Shown piece by piece: positions 53,517 to 62,653 of a stretch of DNA of 64,000 nt (within the stretch, counting starts at the first letter, position 1; the number at the start of each line of letters is the position of its first letter). The notes below the pieces were generated by a model. That model was not told the origin of the DNA, made no database searches, and worked only from the letters and a program-made list of their open reading frames with translations. A program made the position numbers and the translations under genes. Origin of the DNA: a virus; the IMG/VR virus record IMGVR_UViG_3300034105_002437, positions 1 through 64,000 of that record. One strand, written 5' to 3'.

Positions 53517-56071
53517 TGGCTAATTTCTACACAAATGTTCAATCTTTCGGTGGCAAGATTCTTTATCGTGGTGTCAAAGACGGTAAACGAATCAAACTAA
53601 AGATTGATTATGAACCACAATTGTATCTTCCTGCTCGGCGTGGTAATGGTACACACAAATCTCTTGATGGTATAGACCTCGTACCAAAGCGATTTGATGG
53701 CATCCGTGAAGCAAGAGACTATGTAAAACAATTTGAAGATGTTGCTGGTGGTACAAAAATCTATGGTAACACCAGATTTGAATATGCATTTATCGCAGAA
53801 CAACATACCGAAATGGTTGATTGGGATGCTGATAAAGTTTCTGTTGGTGTAATTGATATTGAGGTTGGTTCAGAGAATGGTTTTCCAGACCCATATCTGG
53901 CCAACGAACCAATCACCGCAATTGCCATAACCTATCTAAATGGCATGACCCATGTTTTTGGTTGTGGTGATTACAATAATTATGACGATAATGTAACATA
54001 CGTAAAATGCAGAGATGAATGGTCTCTTTGCAAAAGATTCTTGGAATTGTGGTCACACAATACACCAGATGTTATCACTGGTTGGAACACCAAGTTCTTT
54101 GATATACCATATCTTGTGAATCGTTTTCGTAAGATTCTTGGTGAAGATGAAACTAGAAAATTATCTCCGTGGAACTTTATCACAGAACGAAAAACCAATA
54201 TCAATGGCCGACAATTGATTGCATATAGTCTTGTTGGTGTTGAATCACTCGACTATATTGAATTATACAAATGGTATGCGCCGGGTGGTAAGTCACAAGA
54301 ATCGTATCGATTGGATAATATCGCACAGGTGGAACTTGGTGAAGGTAAAATCTCATATGATGAATTCGATAACCTTCATGCATTGTATCGCCTCAACTTC
54401 CAAAAGTTTATTGAATACAACATCAAAGACGTTAAGTTGATTATAAAATTGGAAGACAAACTTAAGCTTTTGGAATTGGCCTTAACTCTTGCATATGATA
54501 CCAAATGTAACTATGAAGATGTATTTGCACAAACACGTATGTGGGATGCACTGACATATTCGTATCTGTTGAATCGTGGTATCATTGTACCACCCCGTGA
54601 AGTACAAGATAAAGATGCTGCGTTTGAAGGTGCGTATGTAAAAGACCCACAAGTTGGTATGCACAATTGGGTTGCATCGTTTGACTTGAATAGTTTGTAT
54701 CCACATTTGATGATGCAGTATAACATTTCACCAGAGACACTAATCGAACCACAAGACTATACACCTGAAATGCGAGAAGTTATTTCTCAAGGTGTAAGCG
54801 TTGATAAATTGTTGATTAAGTCGGTTAATCTATCAAATCTGACTGATTGCACAATTACACCAAACGGACAATTTTTTCGCACAGATAAGATTGGTTTCTT
54901 ACCTGCAATGATGGAAGAGATGTATCAAGACCGTAAAAAGTTTAAGAAGATGATGTTGATTGCTCAACAGGAGTATGAAAATGAAAAAGACGAATTCAAA
55001 AAATACGAAATTGACAAACGTGTGGCTAGATTTAATAACCTACAACTCGCAAAGAAAGTATCCCTCAACTCTGCCTACGGCGCTTTGGGAAGCCAGTATT
55101 TTAGGTTTTATGACCTACGCATGGCTCTGGGAGTTACAACAGCAGGCCAACTATCAATCAAATGGATTGAAGCAAAAATCAACCAGTACATGAATAAGCT
55201 TTTGTCCACAGACAATGTGGACTATGTGATTGCATCAGACACAGATTCTATTTACCTACGCCTTGGTGATTTGGTTAACAAGGTCTATGGTGTTGATGGT
55301 GTTGTTAAAATGCCTGCACAAAAGATTATTGAATTTATGGATCGTGTTTGTGAAGACAAATTACAACCACACATTGATAGATCATACCAAGAGTTGGCAG
55401 ATTATGTTCATGCATTTGCACAAAAGATGCAGATGAAACGTGAAGGTCTTTCTGATAAGGGTGTGTGGACTGCCAAGAAGCGTTATATTCTAAATGTGTA
55501 TAACAATGAAGGTGTGCAGTATGCTGAACCACACATGAAGGTGATGGGTTTGGAAATGATTAAATCATCCACACCATCTGCCATCCGTGAGAAGATGAAA
55601 TTATCTATTAAGTTGATGATGACTGGTACAGAACAAGAGGTGCAAGACTTTATTGCCAAGTTTAGGCAGGAGTTTAAAACACTGCCTGCGGAAGAAATAT
55701 CTTTCCCTAGAGGATTGAATGGGCTAAATACTTATTCCGATCCAGTAATGTTGTTCAAAAAAGGCACACCAATCCATGTTCGTGGTGCGATTGTGTACAA
55801 TCATTATCTGAAACAAAAAGATTTGACTAAGAAGTACCCATTGATTCAAGAAGGTGAAAAACTTAAATTTACCTATCTGAAAATGCCAAATCATTTCAAA
55901 AATGATGTGATTTCTTTCCCATCAAGAATACCAAAAGAGTTTGAGCTTGACAACTACATCGACTATGATGTACAATTCGACAAGGCCTTTCTGGAACCAA
56001 TCAGTGTAATTCTACGTTGCATGAATTGGTCGGCTGAAAAAACAAATTCATTAGAGGACTTTTTTACATGA
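53516..56071 (+). CDS. 43: DNA polymerase, T4 gp43-like (family B)
   Basis: Replicative polymerase with 3'-5' exonuclease. Exonuclease motif I is VIDIEVGSE near residue 112-120, and a TGWNTKFFDIPYL motif lies near 186-198. Polymerase motif A is SFDLNSLYPHL (about 388-398), motif B KKVSLNSAYGALGS (about 513-526), motif C DTDSIYL (about 575-581). The C-terminus contains NSLEDFF, a likely clamp-binding peptide. 851 residues (T4: 898), uninterrupted, no intein. Overlaps the next gene by four bases. Confidence 0.97.
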   Translation: MANFYTNVQSFGGKILYRGVKDGKRIKLKIDYEPQLYLPARRGNGTHKSLDGIDLVPKRFDGIREARDYVKQFEDVAGGTKIYGNTRFEYAFIAEQHTEMVDWDADKVSVGVIDIEVGSENGFPDPYLANEPITAIAITYLNGMTHVFGCGDYNNYDDNVTYVKCRDEWSLCKRFLELWSHNTPDVITGWNTKFFDIPYLVNRFRKILGEDETRKLSPWNFITERKTNINGRQLIAYSLVGVESLDYIELYKWYAPGGKSQESYRLDNIAQVELGEGKISYDEFDNLHALYRLNFQKFIEYNIKDVKLIIKLEDKLKLLELALTLAYDTKCNYEDVFAQTRMWDALTYSYLLNRGIIVPPREVQDKDAAFEGAYVKDPQVGMHNWVASFDLNSLYPHLMMQYNISPETLIEPQDYTPEMREVISQGVSVDKLLIKSVNLSNLTDCTITPNGQFFRTDKIGFLPAMMEEMYQDRKKFKKMMLIAQQEYENEKDEFKKYEIDKRVARFNNLQLAKKVSLNSAYGALGSQYFRFYDLRMALGVTTAGQLSIKWIEAKINQYMNKLLSTDNVDYVIASDTDSIYLRLGDLVNKVYGVDGVVKMPAQKIIEFMDRVCEDKLQPHIDRSYQELADYVHAFAQKMQMKREGLSDKGVWTAKKRYILNVYNNEGVQYAEPHMKVMGLEMIKSSTPSAIREKMKLSIKLMMTGTEQEVQDFIAKFRQEFKTLPAEEISFPRGLNGLNTYSDPVMLFKKGTPIHVRGAIVYNHYLKQKDLTKKYPLIQEGEKLKFTYLKMPNHFKNDVISFPSRIPKEFELDNYIDYDVQFDKAFLEPISVILRCMNWSAEKTNSLEDFFT

Positions 56072-57063
56072 TTTTCCTAACATTCCTGACAGCAATGGCG
56101 CTGTCGGGAGTTGCTGCTTATTATTCTGTCATTGGATTGGCAGCAATATTTCCAGGTTCGTTTTGGCCTGTTGTTCTTATGGGTTCTGTACTTGAAGGTG
56201 CAAAACTGGTAACTGTTTCTTGGTTGTATCGTAATTGGAAAGAAATTCCAATACTGATGAAATCATATCTGGTTATAGCCTGTTTCATTTTGATGCTTAT
56301 TACATCAATGGGCATTTTTGGTTATTTGTCAAAGGCACACCTGGAACATTCTTCTGATGCTGCACCATTGGTAAATAAAATTGCACTCATTGATGAAAAG
56401 ATAAAAGTATCTAAGGAGAATGTTGATGTTAATCGCAAGGCACTCAAACAGATGGATGAGGCTGTGGACCAAGTTATGGGTCGCTCAAGTGATGAAAAGG
56501 GTGCCGAGAAAGCAGTGGTTATCCGTAGAGGGCAACAAAAGGAACGTGGAAGAATCTTTGCTGAAATCGAAGCCGAACAGAAAAAAATTGGCAGTCTTAA
56601 TGAGGAACGGATGCCTATGGCCACAGAAGCTCAGAAGACCGCTGCGGACTTAGGACCAATTAAATATGTTGCAGAATTAATTTATGGTTCTGGTGATGCC
56701 GATGTGGTAGACAAAGCAGTCCGCCTGGTAATCATGTTAATCATGGTTGTATTTGACCCGTTAGCTGTGTTATTATTGATTGCAGCAAACATGTCGATGC
56801 AAGATAGGCGTGTAAAGGAAATTGTACAAAAGCCGAATGAAGAATTGCCACCTGCGCCACCAATCAAAGAAGAATTGATAGAAGAACCTGAATCCAAAAA
56901 GGAAGAAACTGTAGAGATTAGAAAAGACAACATGATTATAATTGATGAAGCCACTGGTGAATCAATACCACCAATTACTTCATCTGAACAACAATTACCT
57001 AAAAAGTTAGAACCTAAGTATGATTATGATGAACCATATTCGTTTCGTGAAAAAGGAAAATAA
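56068..57063 (+). CDS. Four-helix membrane protein with coiled coil (331 aa)
   Basis: Three hydrophobic spans at the N-terminus (about 1-29, 33-52, 65-88), a coiled-coil ectodomain or cytoplasmic part (~95-190), a fourth span (about 217-243: RLVIMLIMVVFDPLAVLLLIAA) and a Glu/Pro/Lys-rich tail. The layout recalls DUF4407-like proteins. It lies between gp43 and uvsX, overlapping gp43 by ATGA, so it is made early with the replisome. A membrane anchor for replication or superinfection exclusion are both possible; no evidence decides. Confidence 0.7.
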   Translation: MIFLTFLTAMALSGVAAYYSVIGLAAIFPGSFWPVVLMGSVLEGAKLVTVSWLYRNWKEIPILMKSYLVIACFILMLITSMGIFGYLSKAHLEHSSDAAPLVNKIALIDEKIKVSKENVDVNRKALKQMDEAVDQVMGRSSDEKGAEKAVVIRRGQQKERGRIFAEIEAEQKKIGSLNEERMPMATEAQKTAADLGPIKYVAELIYGSGDADVVDKAVRLVIMLIMVVFDPLAVLLLIAANMSMQDRRVKEIVQKPNEELPPAPPIKEELIEEPESKKEETVEIRKDNMIIIDEATGESIPPITSSEQQLPKKLEPKYDYDEPYSFREKGK

Positions 57064-58131
57064 ATGAGCATTCTCGACAAAATTAAAAAGAACAGCAGTA
57101 TCAAAGATTCTGCCATCTTATCAAAATCAAAATTCTTTAATGATAAAGATATGATTCCAACCGCAGTGCCAATCATTAACGTGGCACTTTCTGGTAAGTT
57201 AGACGGTGGTCTAACACCAGGTCTTACAATGTGGGCCGGTCCATCTAAACACTTTAAGACAGCATTCAGTTTATTGATGGCCAAATCTTACTTGGACAAA
57301 TATCCAGATGCAGCACTCCTATTCTATGATTCGGAGTTTGGTACTCCACAGTCTTATTTTGACAGTTTTGGTATTGACACAGAGCGGGTGCTCCATACTC
57401 CTCTTACAGATATTGAACAACTCAAGTTCGACATAATGGCTCAATTGACACAACTTGAGCGTGGTGATAAATTGATTATCGTCATTGATTCAATTGGCAA
57501 CTTAGCATCAAAGAAAGAAGTTGAAGATGCTTTGGCTGAAAAATCAGTTGCTGATATGTCTAGAGCAAAACAAGTCAAGTCTTTGTTCCGTATGGTAACA
57601 CCACACTTGTCTTTAAAAGATATTCCAATGGTTGTTGTTAATCACACATACATGGAAATTGGAATGTTCCCGAAAGCAATCGTTGGTGGTGGTACTGGTT
57701 CATACTACTCTGCTGATAATATTTTCATCATCGGTCGCCAACAAGAAAAAGACGGTACAGAAGTTACCGGTTACAATTTTATTATTAACGTAGAGAAAAG
57801 TAGATATGTCAAAGAAAAATCTAAGATACCTGTTAGCGTATCTTTTGACGGTGGTATTAGCACTTGGTCTGGTTTGCTCGACCTTGCTTTGGAATCCAAG
57901 CATGTGGTCAAACCAAAGAATGGTTGGTACCAACGTGTTGATTCTGACGGTGTGATTGAAGAAAAGAATTACCGTGAAAAAGAAACTGACACTAAAGATT
58001 TCTGGATGCCTATTCTTAAACAGAAATCTTTCCGTGATTTTGTTGAGAACAAATATCGTGTAGCAGCCGGTGAAATTATGACAAGCAACATTGACGAAAC
58101 ATTCGATGTTGAAACTATGAATGGTGCATGA
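57064..58131 (+). CDS. uvsX: RecA-like recombinase UvsX
   Basis: Strand-exchange protein. Walker A is WAGPSKHFKTAFS (GPSKHFKT at about 59-66), followed by LLFYDSEFG (the RecA catalytic Glu strand) and DKLIIVIDSIGNL as Walker B (about 138-150). The S-A-D-N-IFIIGRQQ segment and ESKHVVKPKNGWYQ follow the T4 pattern. 355 residues (T4: 391). Starts immediately after the membrane-protein gene and overlaps the next gene by ATGA. Confidence 0.95.
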   Translation: MSILDKIKKNSSIKDSAILSKSKFFNDKDMIPTAVPIINVALSGKLDGGLTPGLTMWAGPSKHFKTAFSLLMAKSYLDKYPDAALLFYDSEFGTPQSYFDSFGIDTERVLHTPLTDIEQLKFDIMAQLTQLERGDKLIIVIDSIGNLASKKEVEDALAEKSVADMSRAKQVKSLFRMVTPHLSLKDIPMVVVNHTYMEIGMFPKAIVGGGTGSYYSADNIFIIGRQQEKDGTEVTGYNFIINVEKSRYVKEKSKIPVSVSFDGGISTWSGLLDLALESKHVVKPKNGWYQRVDSDGVIEEKNYREKETDTKDFWMPILKQKSFRDFVENKYRVAAGEIMTSNIDETFDVETMNGA

Positions 58132-58451
58132 TGATAGAAGGTATTGATTATTGCTTCATCTATCCAAAAGATGACAAGTCTTCCGTTCATATTAAATTTT
58201 TGGATGGACCATACAAAGATACCATCTTCAAGTATGGTAAGGTAAAGTTCAAAGAAGAAAATGAACAAGTCTATTTACTTTTTGCTTACGATGTGTTAGA
58301 ATCGACAGTCAAGAAGCCAGCCAAACTGGAAAAAGATGGCGACTTTAAAAATTATATTGGTGACTTATTGGTAGAAATAATGTCATCTAACATGGAACAG
58401 GAAGTGGTTGATGAAACTGGAACAGACGATCTTAAAGAATCTAATTTATAA
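58128..58451 (+). CDS. Hypothetical protein between uvsX and gp41 (107 aa)
   Basis: ATG at 58128 overlaps the uvsX stop (a second ATG follows immediately). The beta-rich N-terminal part (GIDYCFIYPKDDKSSVHIKFLDGPYKDTIFKYGKVKF, shown here in parts by its pattern) and acidic C-terminal tail have no recognised domain. It overlaps the gp41 start by 41 bases. Similar genes occur in this slot in T4-like marine phages as I recall. Possibly a replication accessory protein. Confidence 0.65.
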   Translation: MMIEGIDYCFIYPKDDKSSVHIKFLDGPYKDTIFKYGKVKFKEENEQVYLLFAYDVLESTVKKPAKLEKDGDFKNYIGDLLVEIMSSNMEQEVVDETGTDDLKESNL

Positions 58452-59805
58452 TGAAGAATATCTACGCAAGGTTTTGCCATTCTTAAAATCGGAATATTTT
58501 ACAGACAGAACAGATAAGACATTATACCATGAAATTGCATCGTTCACAGAAACTTACAATTCTCCACCAACGATTGAAGCGCTTGTATTGGCCGTCAAAG
58601 AGAGGCGTAACCTCACAGATGATGAAGTGGAGAAGTGTGAAACTTATCTCCAAGAAATTGCAAAAACTAAGGATGAAGAATCCAAGGTTCAATGGCTTAC
58701 TGACAAAACCGAACAATTCTGTCAAGAGAAAGCGATATACAATGCAGTACTGGGGGCTATTTCCATACTTGACGGGAAAGACAAGACCCAAGACAAAGGT
58801 GCGATTCCCAAGGTATTATCGGACGCTCTGGCTGTAAGTTTCGATAATTCAGTTGGCCATGACTATCTAGAAAACTCGGAAGAACGATATGAATTCTACC
58901 ATCGTAAAGAAGAACGAATCCCCTTTGATTTGGATTTCTTTAACAAGATCACAAAAGGTGGTCTACCTACTAAAACGCTTAATATCGCTCTTGCCGGAAC
59001 TGGCGTGGGAAAAAGTTTGTTCATGTGCCATGTGGCTGCGGGCTGTATGGTACAAGGCAAGAATGCACTTTACATCACCATGGAAATGGCTGAAGAAAAG
59101 ATCGCAGAAAGAATAGATGCGAATCTATTGAATGTTACAGTTGATGACCTTGTAAATTTACCTAAAGAGATGTATGATAAGAAGATTGCTAAGCTCCGTG
59201 AAAAGACTATTGGAAAACTCATCATTAAAGAGTACCCTACAGCATCTGCGAGCACCACTCATTTTCGCACCTTACTCAATGAGCTTAACCTTAAAAAGTC
59301 TTTTGTTCCTGATATTATCTTTATTGATTATCTTAACATTTGTTGTAGTGCTAGAGTTAAAGCTGGTGCTAACGTCAACAGTTACACCTATGTTAAGGCT
59401 ATTGCCGAAGAATTGCGTGGACTTGCAGTTGAATACGGAGTACCAATTGTATCTGCAACACAAACAACAAGAAGTGGTTTTACTTCATCCGACCCAGGAC
59501 TTGAGGACACAAGTGAGAGTTTTGGTCTGCCAGCAACCGCAGACTTGATGTTTGCTTTGATTTCTTCCGAAGAATTGGAAGAACTTGGTCAGATTATGGT
59601 CAAACAGTTGAAGAATCGTTACTCGGATCCAACAATGTATAAACGATTCACCTTGGGTATTGACAGAGCAAAGATGCGCCTGTATGATGTGGATCAATCT
59701 GGTCAAAATGGCATCACTGATTCCGGTCAACCAGATAAACCACTCAACACATTTGGCAATAGAGAAAAACCACAAAAGAAATCATTTGATGGATTTAAAG
59801 TATGA
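58411..59805 (+). CDS. 41: Replicative DNA helicase, T4 gp41-like (DnaB family)
   Basis: Hexameric 5'-3' helicase. Walker A is GTGVGKS at about 195-201 in the LNIALAGTGVGKSLFM segment, followed by ALYITMEMAEEKIAERI and IIFIDYLNICCS (Walker B), then VPIVSATQTTRSG (H3-type glutamine) and SFGLPATADLMFAL. The N-terminal LEQTILKNLIYNEEYLRKVLPF matches T4 gp41. The ATG at 58411 is preferred over the TTG three bases earlier. 464 residues (T4: 475). Overlaps the next gene by four bases. Confidence 0.95.
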   Translation: MKLEQTILKNLIYNEEYLRKVLPFLKSEYFTDRTDKTLYHEIASFTETYNSPPTIEALVLAVKERRNLTDDEVEKCETYLQEIAKTKDEESKVQWLTDKTEQFCQEKAIYNAVLGAISILDGKDKTQDKGAIPKVLSDALAVSFDNSVGHDYLENSEERYEFYHRKEERIPFDLDFFNKITKGGLPTKTLNIALAGTGVGKSLFMCHVAAGCMVQGKNALYITMEMAEEKIAERIDANLLNVTVDDLVNLPKEMYDKKIAKLREKTIGKLIIKEYPTASASTTHFRTLLNELNLKKSFVPDIIFIDYLNICCSARVKAGANVNSYTYVKAIAEELRGLAVEYGVPIVSATQTTRSGFTSSDPGLEDTSESFGLPATADLMFALISSEELEELGQIMVKQLKNRYSDPTMYKRFTLGIDRAKMRLYDVDQSGQNGITDSGQPDKPLNTFGNREKPQKKSFDGFKV

Positions 59806-60908
59806 ATTTAACCAAAGATGATGCATTACATTGTGCCAAAGTATTTCAAGATTACTTTGGTAACTTTCATCGTGTCGATGATTATATGCGTGACCAGAAA
59901 TTGGCATCTTTGTCTGGTCTATCTTCCAATCCTTTGTTTCCATTAGAAGATGATTTATTCTCAGACTTCACAATGCATCCAAATGATATGGATTTTGAAG
60001 TACTAGAAATACCACAAGAGACTTGGGAAACATTACTCAATATTACCAGTTCACATATCAACATTTCACCAGTTGGCCGTCAGATAAGATTGGCCGTCAA
60101 AGAGAAGAACACAGGAAAGTTCGTTGGATTCATTCGATTAGGTTCACCTGTAATCAACATGAAACCACGCAATGAAATGCTTGGACAAGTGTTTACACAG
60201 AAACCGGAATGGTCCAAACGATTCAATGGGTCTGCAATGATGGGTTTTGTGATTGTACCAGCGCAACCTTTCGGTTTCAATTACCTTGGCGGAAAGTTAC
60301 TTGCAGGTATATGTACATCACATGAAGTCCGTGAGATTGCAAACAAAAAGTATGGTATGAATCTGTGTTTGTTTGAGACTACCAGTTTGTATGGAAGTTC
60401 TAAGACCGTATCACAATATGATGGTATGAAACCATATATTCGTTATAAAGGTTTGACTGACAGTGATTTCATTCCCATGATGCATGGTAAACCTTATGAA
60501 GATTTACGCAACTTTGTGGAAGATAAGGTTGGTGATATTGTTGATGAAGATGTTTCAAGTAAGAAGTTAAAGACTACCATGAGGATTATAGCTTTAACTA
60601 AAGCTGCACTTAAAGGCCAACCTGAAGGGGCATCATTCATGGAAACGATTGTCAATGCAAAAAAGTTGACAGAGCAAAAAAGATATTACATCAGTGATTA
60701 TGGTTACAAAAACATGGTAGACTACGTTAACTGTAAGACCGATATGCTTATTCCTGGTGAAAACTATGAGAAACACAATCTGGTAAACTTGATTGCATGG
60801 TGGAAGAACAAGGCATCAAACCGATTCGACACACTAAAGACTGAAAATAGATTGAGAACCGAATTAGAGGTTTGGACTTCTGGAAAGCCTATTGATATTA
60901 TCAGATAA
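59802..60908 (+). CDS. DruA-like (DUF4338) protein 2 (368 aa)
   Basis: A paralogue of the product at 37603-38868. The shared core is ISPVGRQIRLAVKEKNTGKFVGFI, a QPFGFNYLGGKLLAGIC segment, then KYGMNLCLFETTSLYGSSKT and QYDGMKPY. Spacing between these blocks is the same as in the first copy, and they are also the parts that resemble DruA. The N- and C-terminal thirds are distinct. It overlaps gp41 by four bases and so is expressed with the replisome. Function unknown; an anti-host, anti-competitor or recombination role would fit the family name only loosely. Confidence 0.72.
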   Translation: MNLTKDDALHCAKVFQDYFGNFHRVDDYMRDQKLASLSGLSSNPLFPLEDDLFSDFTMHPNDMDFEVLEIPQETWETLLNITSSHINISPVGRQIRLAVKEKNTGKFVGFIRLGSPVINMKPRNEMLGQVFTQKPEWSKRFNGSAMMGFVIVPAQPFGFNYLGGKLLAGICTSHEVREIANKKYGMNLCLFETTSLYGSSKTVSQYDGMKPYIRYKGLTDSDFIPMMHGKPYEDLRNFVEDKVGDIVDEDVSSKKLKTTMRIIALTKAALKGQPEGASFMETIVNAKKLTEQKRYYISDYGYKNMVDYVNCKTDMLIPGENYEKHNLVNLIAWWKNKASNRFDTLKTENRLRTELEVWTSGKPIDIIR

Positions 60909-60911
60909 ATA
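60904..60911 (+). promoter_or_regulatory. Late promoter-like box (GATAAATA)
   Basis: One mismatch from TATAAATA, overlapping the stop of the DruA-like gene, 19 bases before the nuclease-like gene. Confidence 0.5.
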
Positions 60912-60929
60912 CTTTTATTTGGGGTGAAA

Positions 60930-61637
60930 ATGGATACCAACAATAAAGGTTTTTTATATGAAAATACAATTAATAAAAATTTAAAAGCTGCAGGTGTGCA
61001 GAAAAAGTCTTTTGCTGGTGCAGGTGCAGATTCGAATGCTCCGGATGCAGAAATAACTTTTAAAGGTAAAGATTACAAAGTTGAAGTTAAGTTGGATTTA
61101 AATGTTGATTTCGGACAAGGTTCACTTGATTATGATTTAGATAAAGAAAAATGGAAACTCGGCGGCGCAAAGACTGCATCAGCAGAACAAATGAGAGAGT
61201 TTTTAACACAAATTGGTGTTCTTGATATGGTGAATAAAGAATGGGGACCAAAAGGTCCCCCAAGACGTTATACCGTACCAACAAGTAAATATAAAAAAGA
61301 AGATGTTGATTTTGACTATAAAAATTTCAAAGATTTTTTTGTTGATATACCAAAAACTTCAGTAGCAAATTATTATAATAGTAAAAAAACATATTATATA
61401 CAAATTGGTGGTTATGGTTTATACCATATGGGTAAAGACATTGCTAAATTAGGCACAGAAGAATTTAAATTAAATTTGCGTTTGAGAGTTAGATTGAAAC
61501 GTGGTGGAAGTAATCCAATTTACAACTATCGATTCACCACAGCAATTCAGGCGGTAAAGAATTCCTTGAAAAAATCAGATTCTGACCTTGATGATAAAGA
61601 TTATTTAAAGGCTTTGGCTGCTAGAGGTAAAAAATAA
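60930..61637 (+). CDS. Predicted PD-(D/E)XK nuclease-like protein (235 aa)
   Basis: Residues ~37-62 read NAPDAEITFKGKDYKVEVK then LDLNVDFGQGSL: an Asp, then E-x-K, then a Gln, in the order of a PD-(D/E)XK active site. The ATG at 60930 is used; an in-frame GTG six bases earlier is possible. The rest is mixed alpha/beta with a basic RLRVRLKRGG segment near 190. No DNA-specificity domain seen. The first gene after the replication block and preceded by a late-type promoter. Possible roles: Holliday junction or host-DNA nuclease, or anti-defence enzyme. Confidence 0.6.
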   Translation: MDTNNKGFLYENTINKNLKAAGVQKKSFAGAGADSNAPDAEITFKGKDYKVEVKLDLNVDFGQGSLDYDLDKEKWKLGGAKTASAEQMREFLTQIGVLDMVNKEWGPKGPPRRYTVPTSKYKKEDVDFDYKNFKDFFVDIPKTSVANYYNSKKTYYIQIGGYGLYHMGKDIAKLGTEEFKLNLRLRVRLKRGGSNPIYNYRFTTAIQAVKNSLKKSDSDLDDKDYLKALAARGKK

Positions 61638-61939
61638 TGCCACTAACCGATTTTGATAAAATTTTAAAGAGTTACGAAGATTCAGAAGATGATTTTGGAT
61701 TCTCTGCCGTATCTGAGCAAGAATATAACTCAGCCATCAAAGAGAGTGTTAAGACTGTTGAGACAGTTAAAAATACTTTATCTGAAACTGAACAACGAAT
61801 GGTTGAACTTGAGAAGATGATTATTCCTTTCCTAAAGAAACTACATAGTACAGGTGATAAAGAATACATCTATTGGCCAAACCGTAAACCTGCAATTGAA
61901 AAACAAATAGAGAAAATATTAAAACTGACTAGAGGATGA
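61637..61939 (+). CDS. Conserved small phage protein (100 aa)
   Basis: One-base overlap with the nuclease-like gene (TAATG). The N-terminal half is acidic (KSYEDSEDDFGFSAVSEQEY), the middle a coiled coil (TVKNTLSETEQRMVELEKMIIP) and the end has a YIYWPNRKPAIEKQIEKIL motif that I remember from small proteins of T4-like marine phages. Not a recognised enzyme. It could partner the upstream nuclease. Confidence 0.65.
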   Translation: MPLTDFDKILKSYEDSEDDFGFSAVSEQEYNSAIKESVKTVETVKNTLSETEQRMVELEKMIIPFLKKLHSTGDKEYIYWPNRKPAIEKQIEKILKLTRG

Positions 61940-61942
61940 TTT

Positions 61943-62653
61943 ATGTCTGCGACTGTGATTTTGCCAACTACTGGTGTTCCGGAGTTGAGAAGTGCTGTTC
62001 AAAGTGTACTTGAACAAACCTATGATACTAAATGTTATGTTGTTGCTGATGGTTTTAAATGCCATTCAAACACTAGAATAATAACAGATGATTTTTTAAG
62101 CCGAAAAAATCTGGAAAGATGTTATTTGCCTATCAATGTTGGTGCCAATGGTTTTTATGGTCACCGAACCTATGCCGCATTCACACACTTAATTGATACC
62201 AAATATGTTTTGTATTTGGACCAAGATTGTTGGCTCGATCCAGACCACGTTGAAAATTGTATTCAAACAATTGAACAAAATGATTTGGATTGGTCATATT
62301 CACTCAGAAAAATATATGACAAAGATGGCAATTATATTACAAATGATGACTGTGAATCATTAGGTAAATGGCAATCTTATCATGGTATCAATCATATAGA
62401 TACAAATTGCTATTGCCTCAAGACTGAAATTGCGATAAAATTAGCACAAGTCTGGCATGGCGGTTGGGGACAAGATAGAGTTTGGTTACAGGTGTTATCA
62501 CAACATTTTCCTAAGTATGAATGTACCAGAAAATACACAGTAAATTATAGAGTAGATGGTAATGCAGGTTCAGTCAATGCCGACTTCTTTCACAATGGTA
62601 ATAAAATAATGAATGAAAAATATAATGGAGTTTTCCCGTGGCAAAAAATTTAA
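61943..62653 (+). CDS. Family 2-like glycosyltransferase (236 aa)
   Basis: GT-A fold: SATVILPTTGVPELRSAVQSVLEQTY is the typical GT2 opening, LDQDCWLDPDHVENC contains the DXD-like metal site (near 92-94), and the WGQDRVWLQVL segment supplies a candidate catalytic Asp. 236 residues. Overlaps the next gene by 16 bases, forming a sugar operon with another glycosyltransferase, a GNAT and an aminotransferase. Donor and acceptor cannot be inferred. Confidence 0.82.
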   Translation: MSATVILPTTGVPELRSAVQSVLEQTYDTKCYVVADGFKCHSNTRIITDDFLSRKNLERCYLPINVGANGFYGHRTYAAFTHLIDTKYVLYLDQDCWLDPDHVENCIQTIEQNDLDWSYSLRKIYDKDGNYITNDDCESLGKWQSYHGINHIDTNCYCLKTEIAIKLAQVWHGGWGQDRVWLQVLSQHFPKYECTRKYTVNYRVDGNAGSVNADFFHNGNKIMNEKYNGVFPWQKI

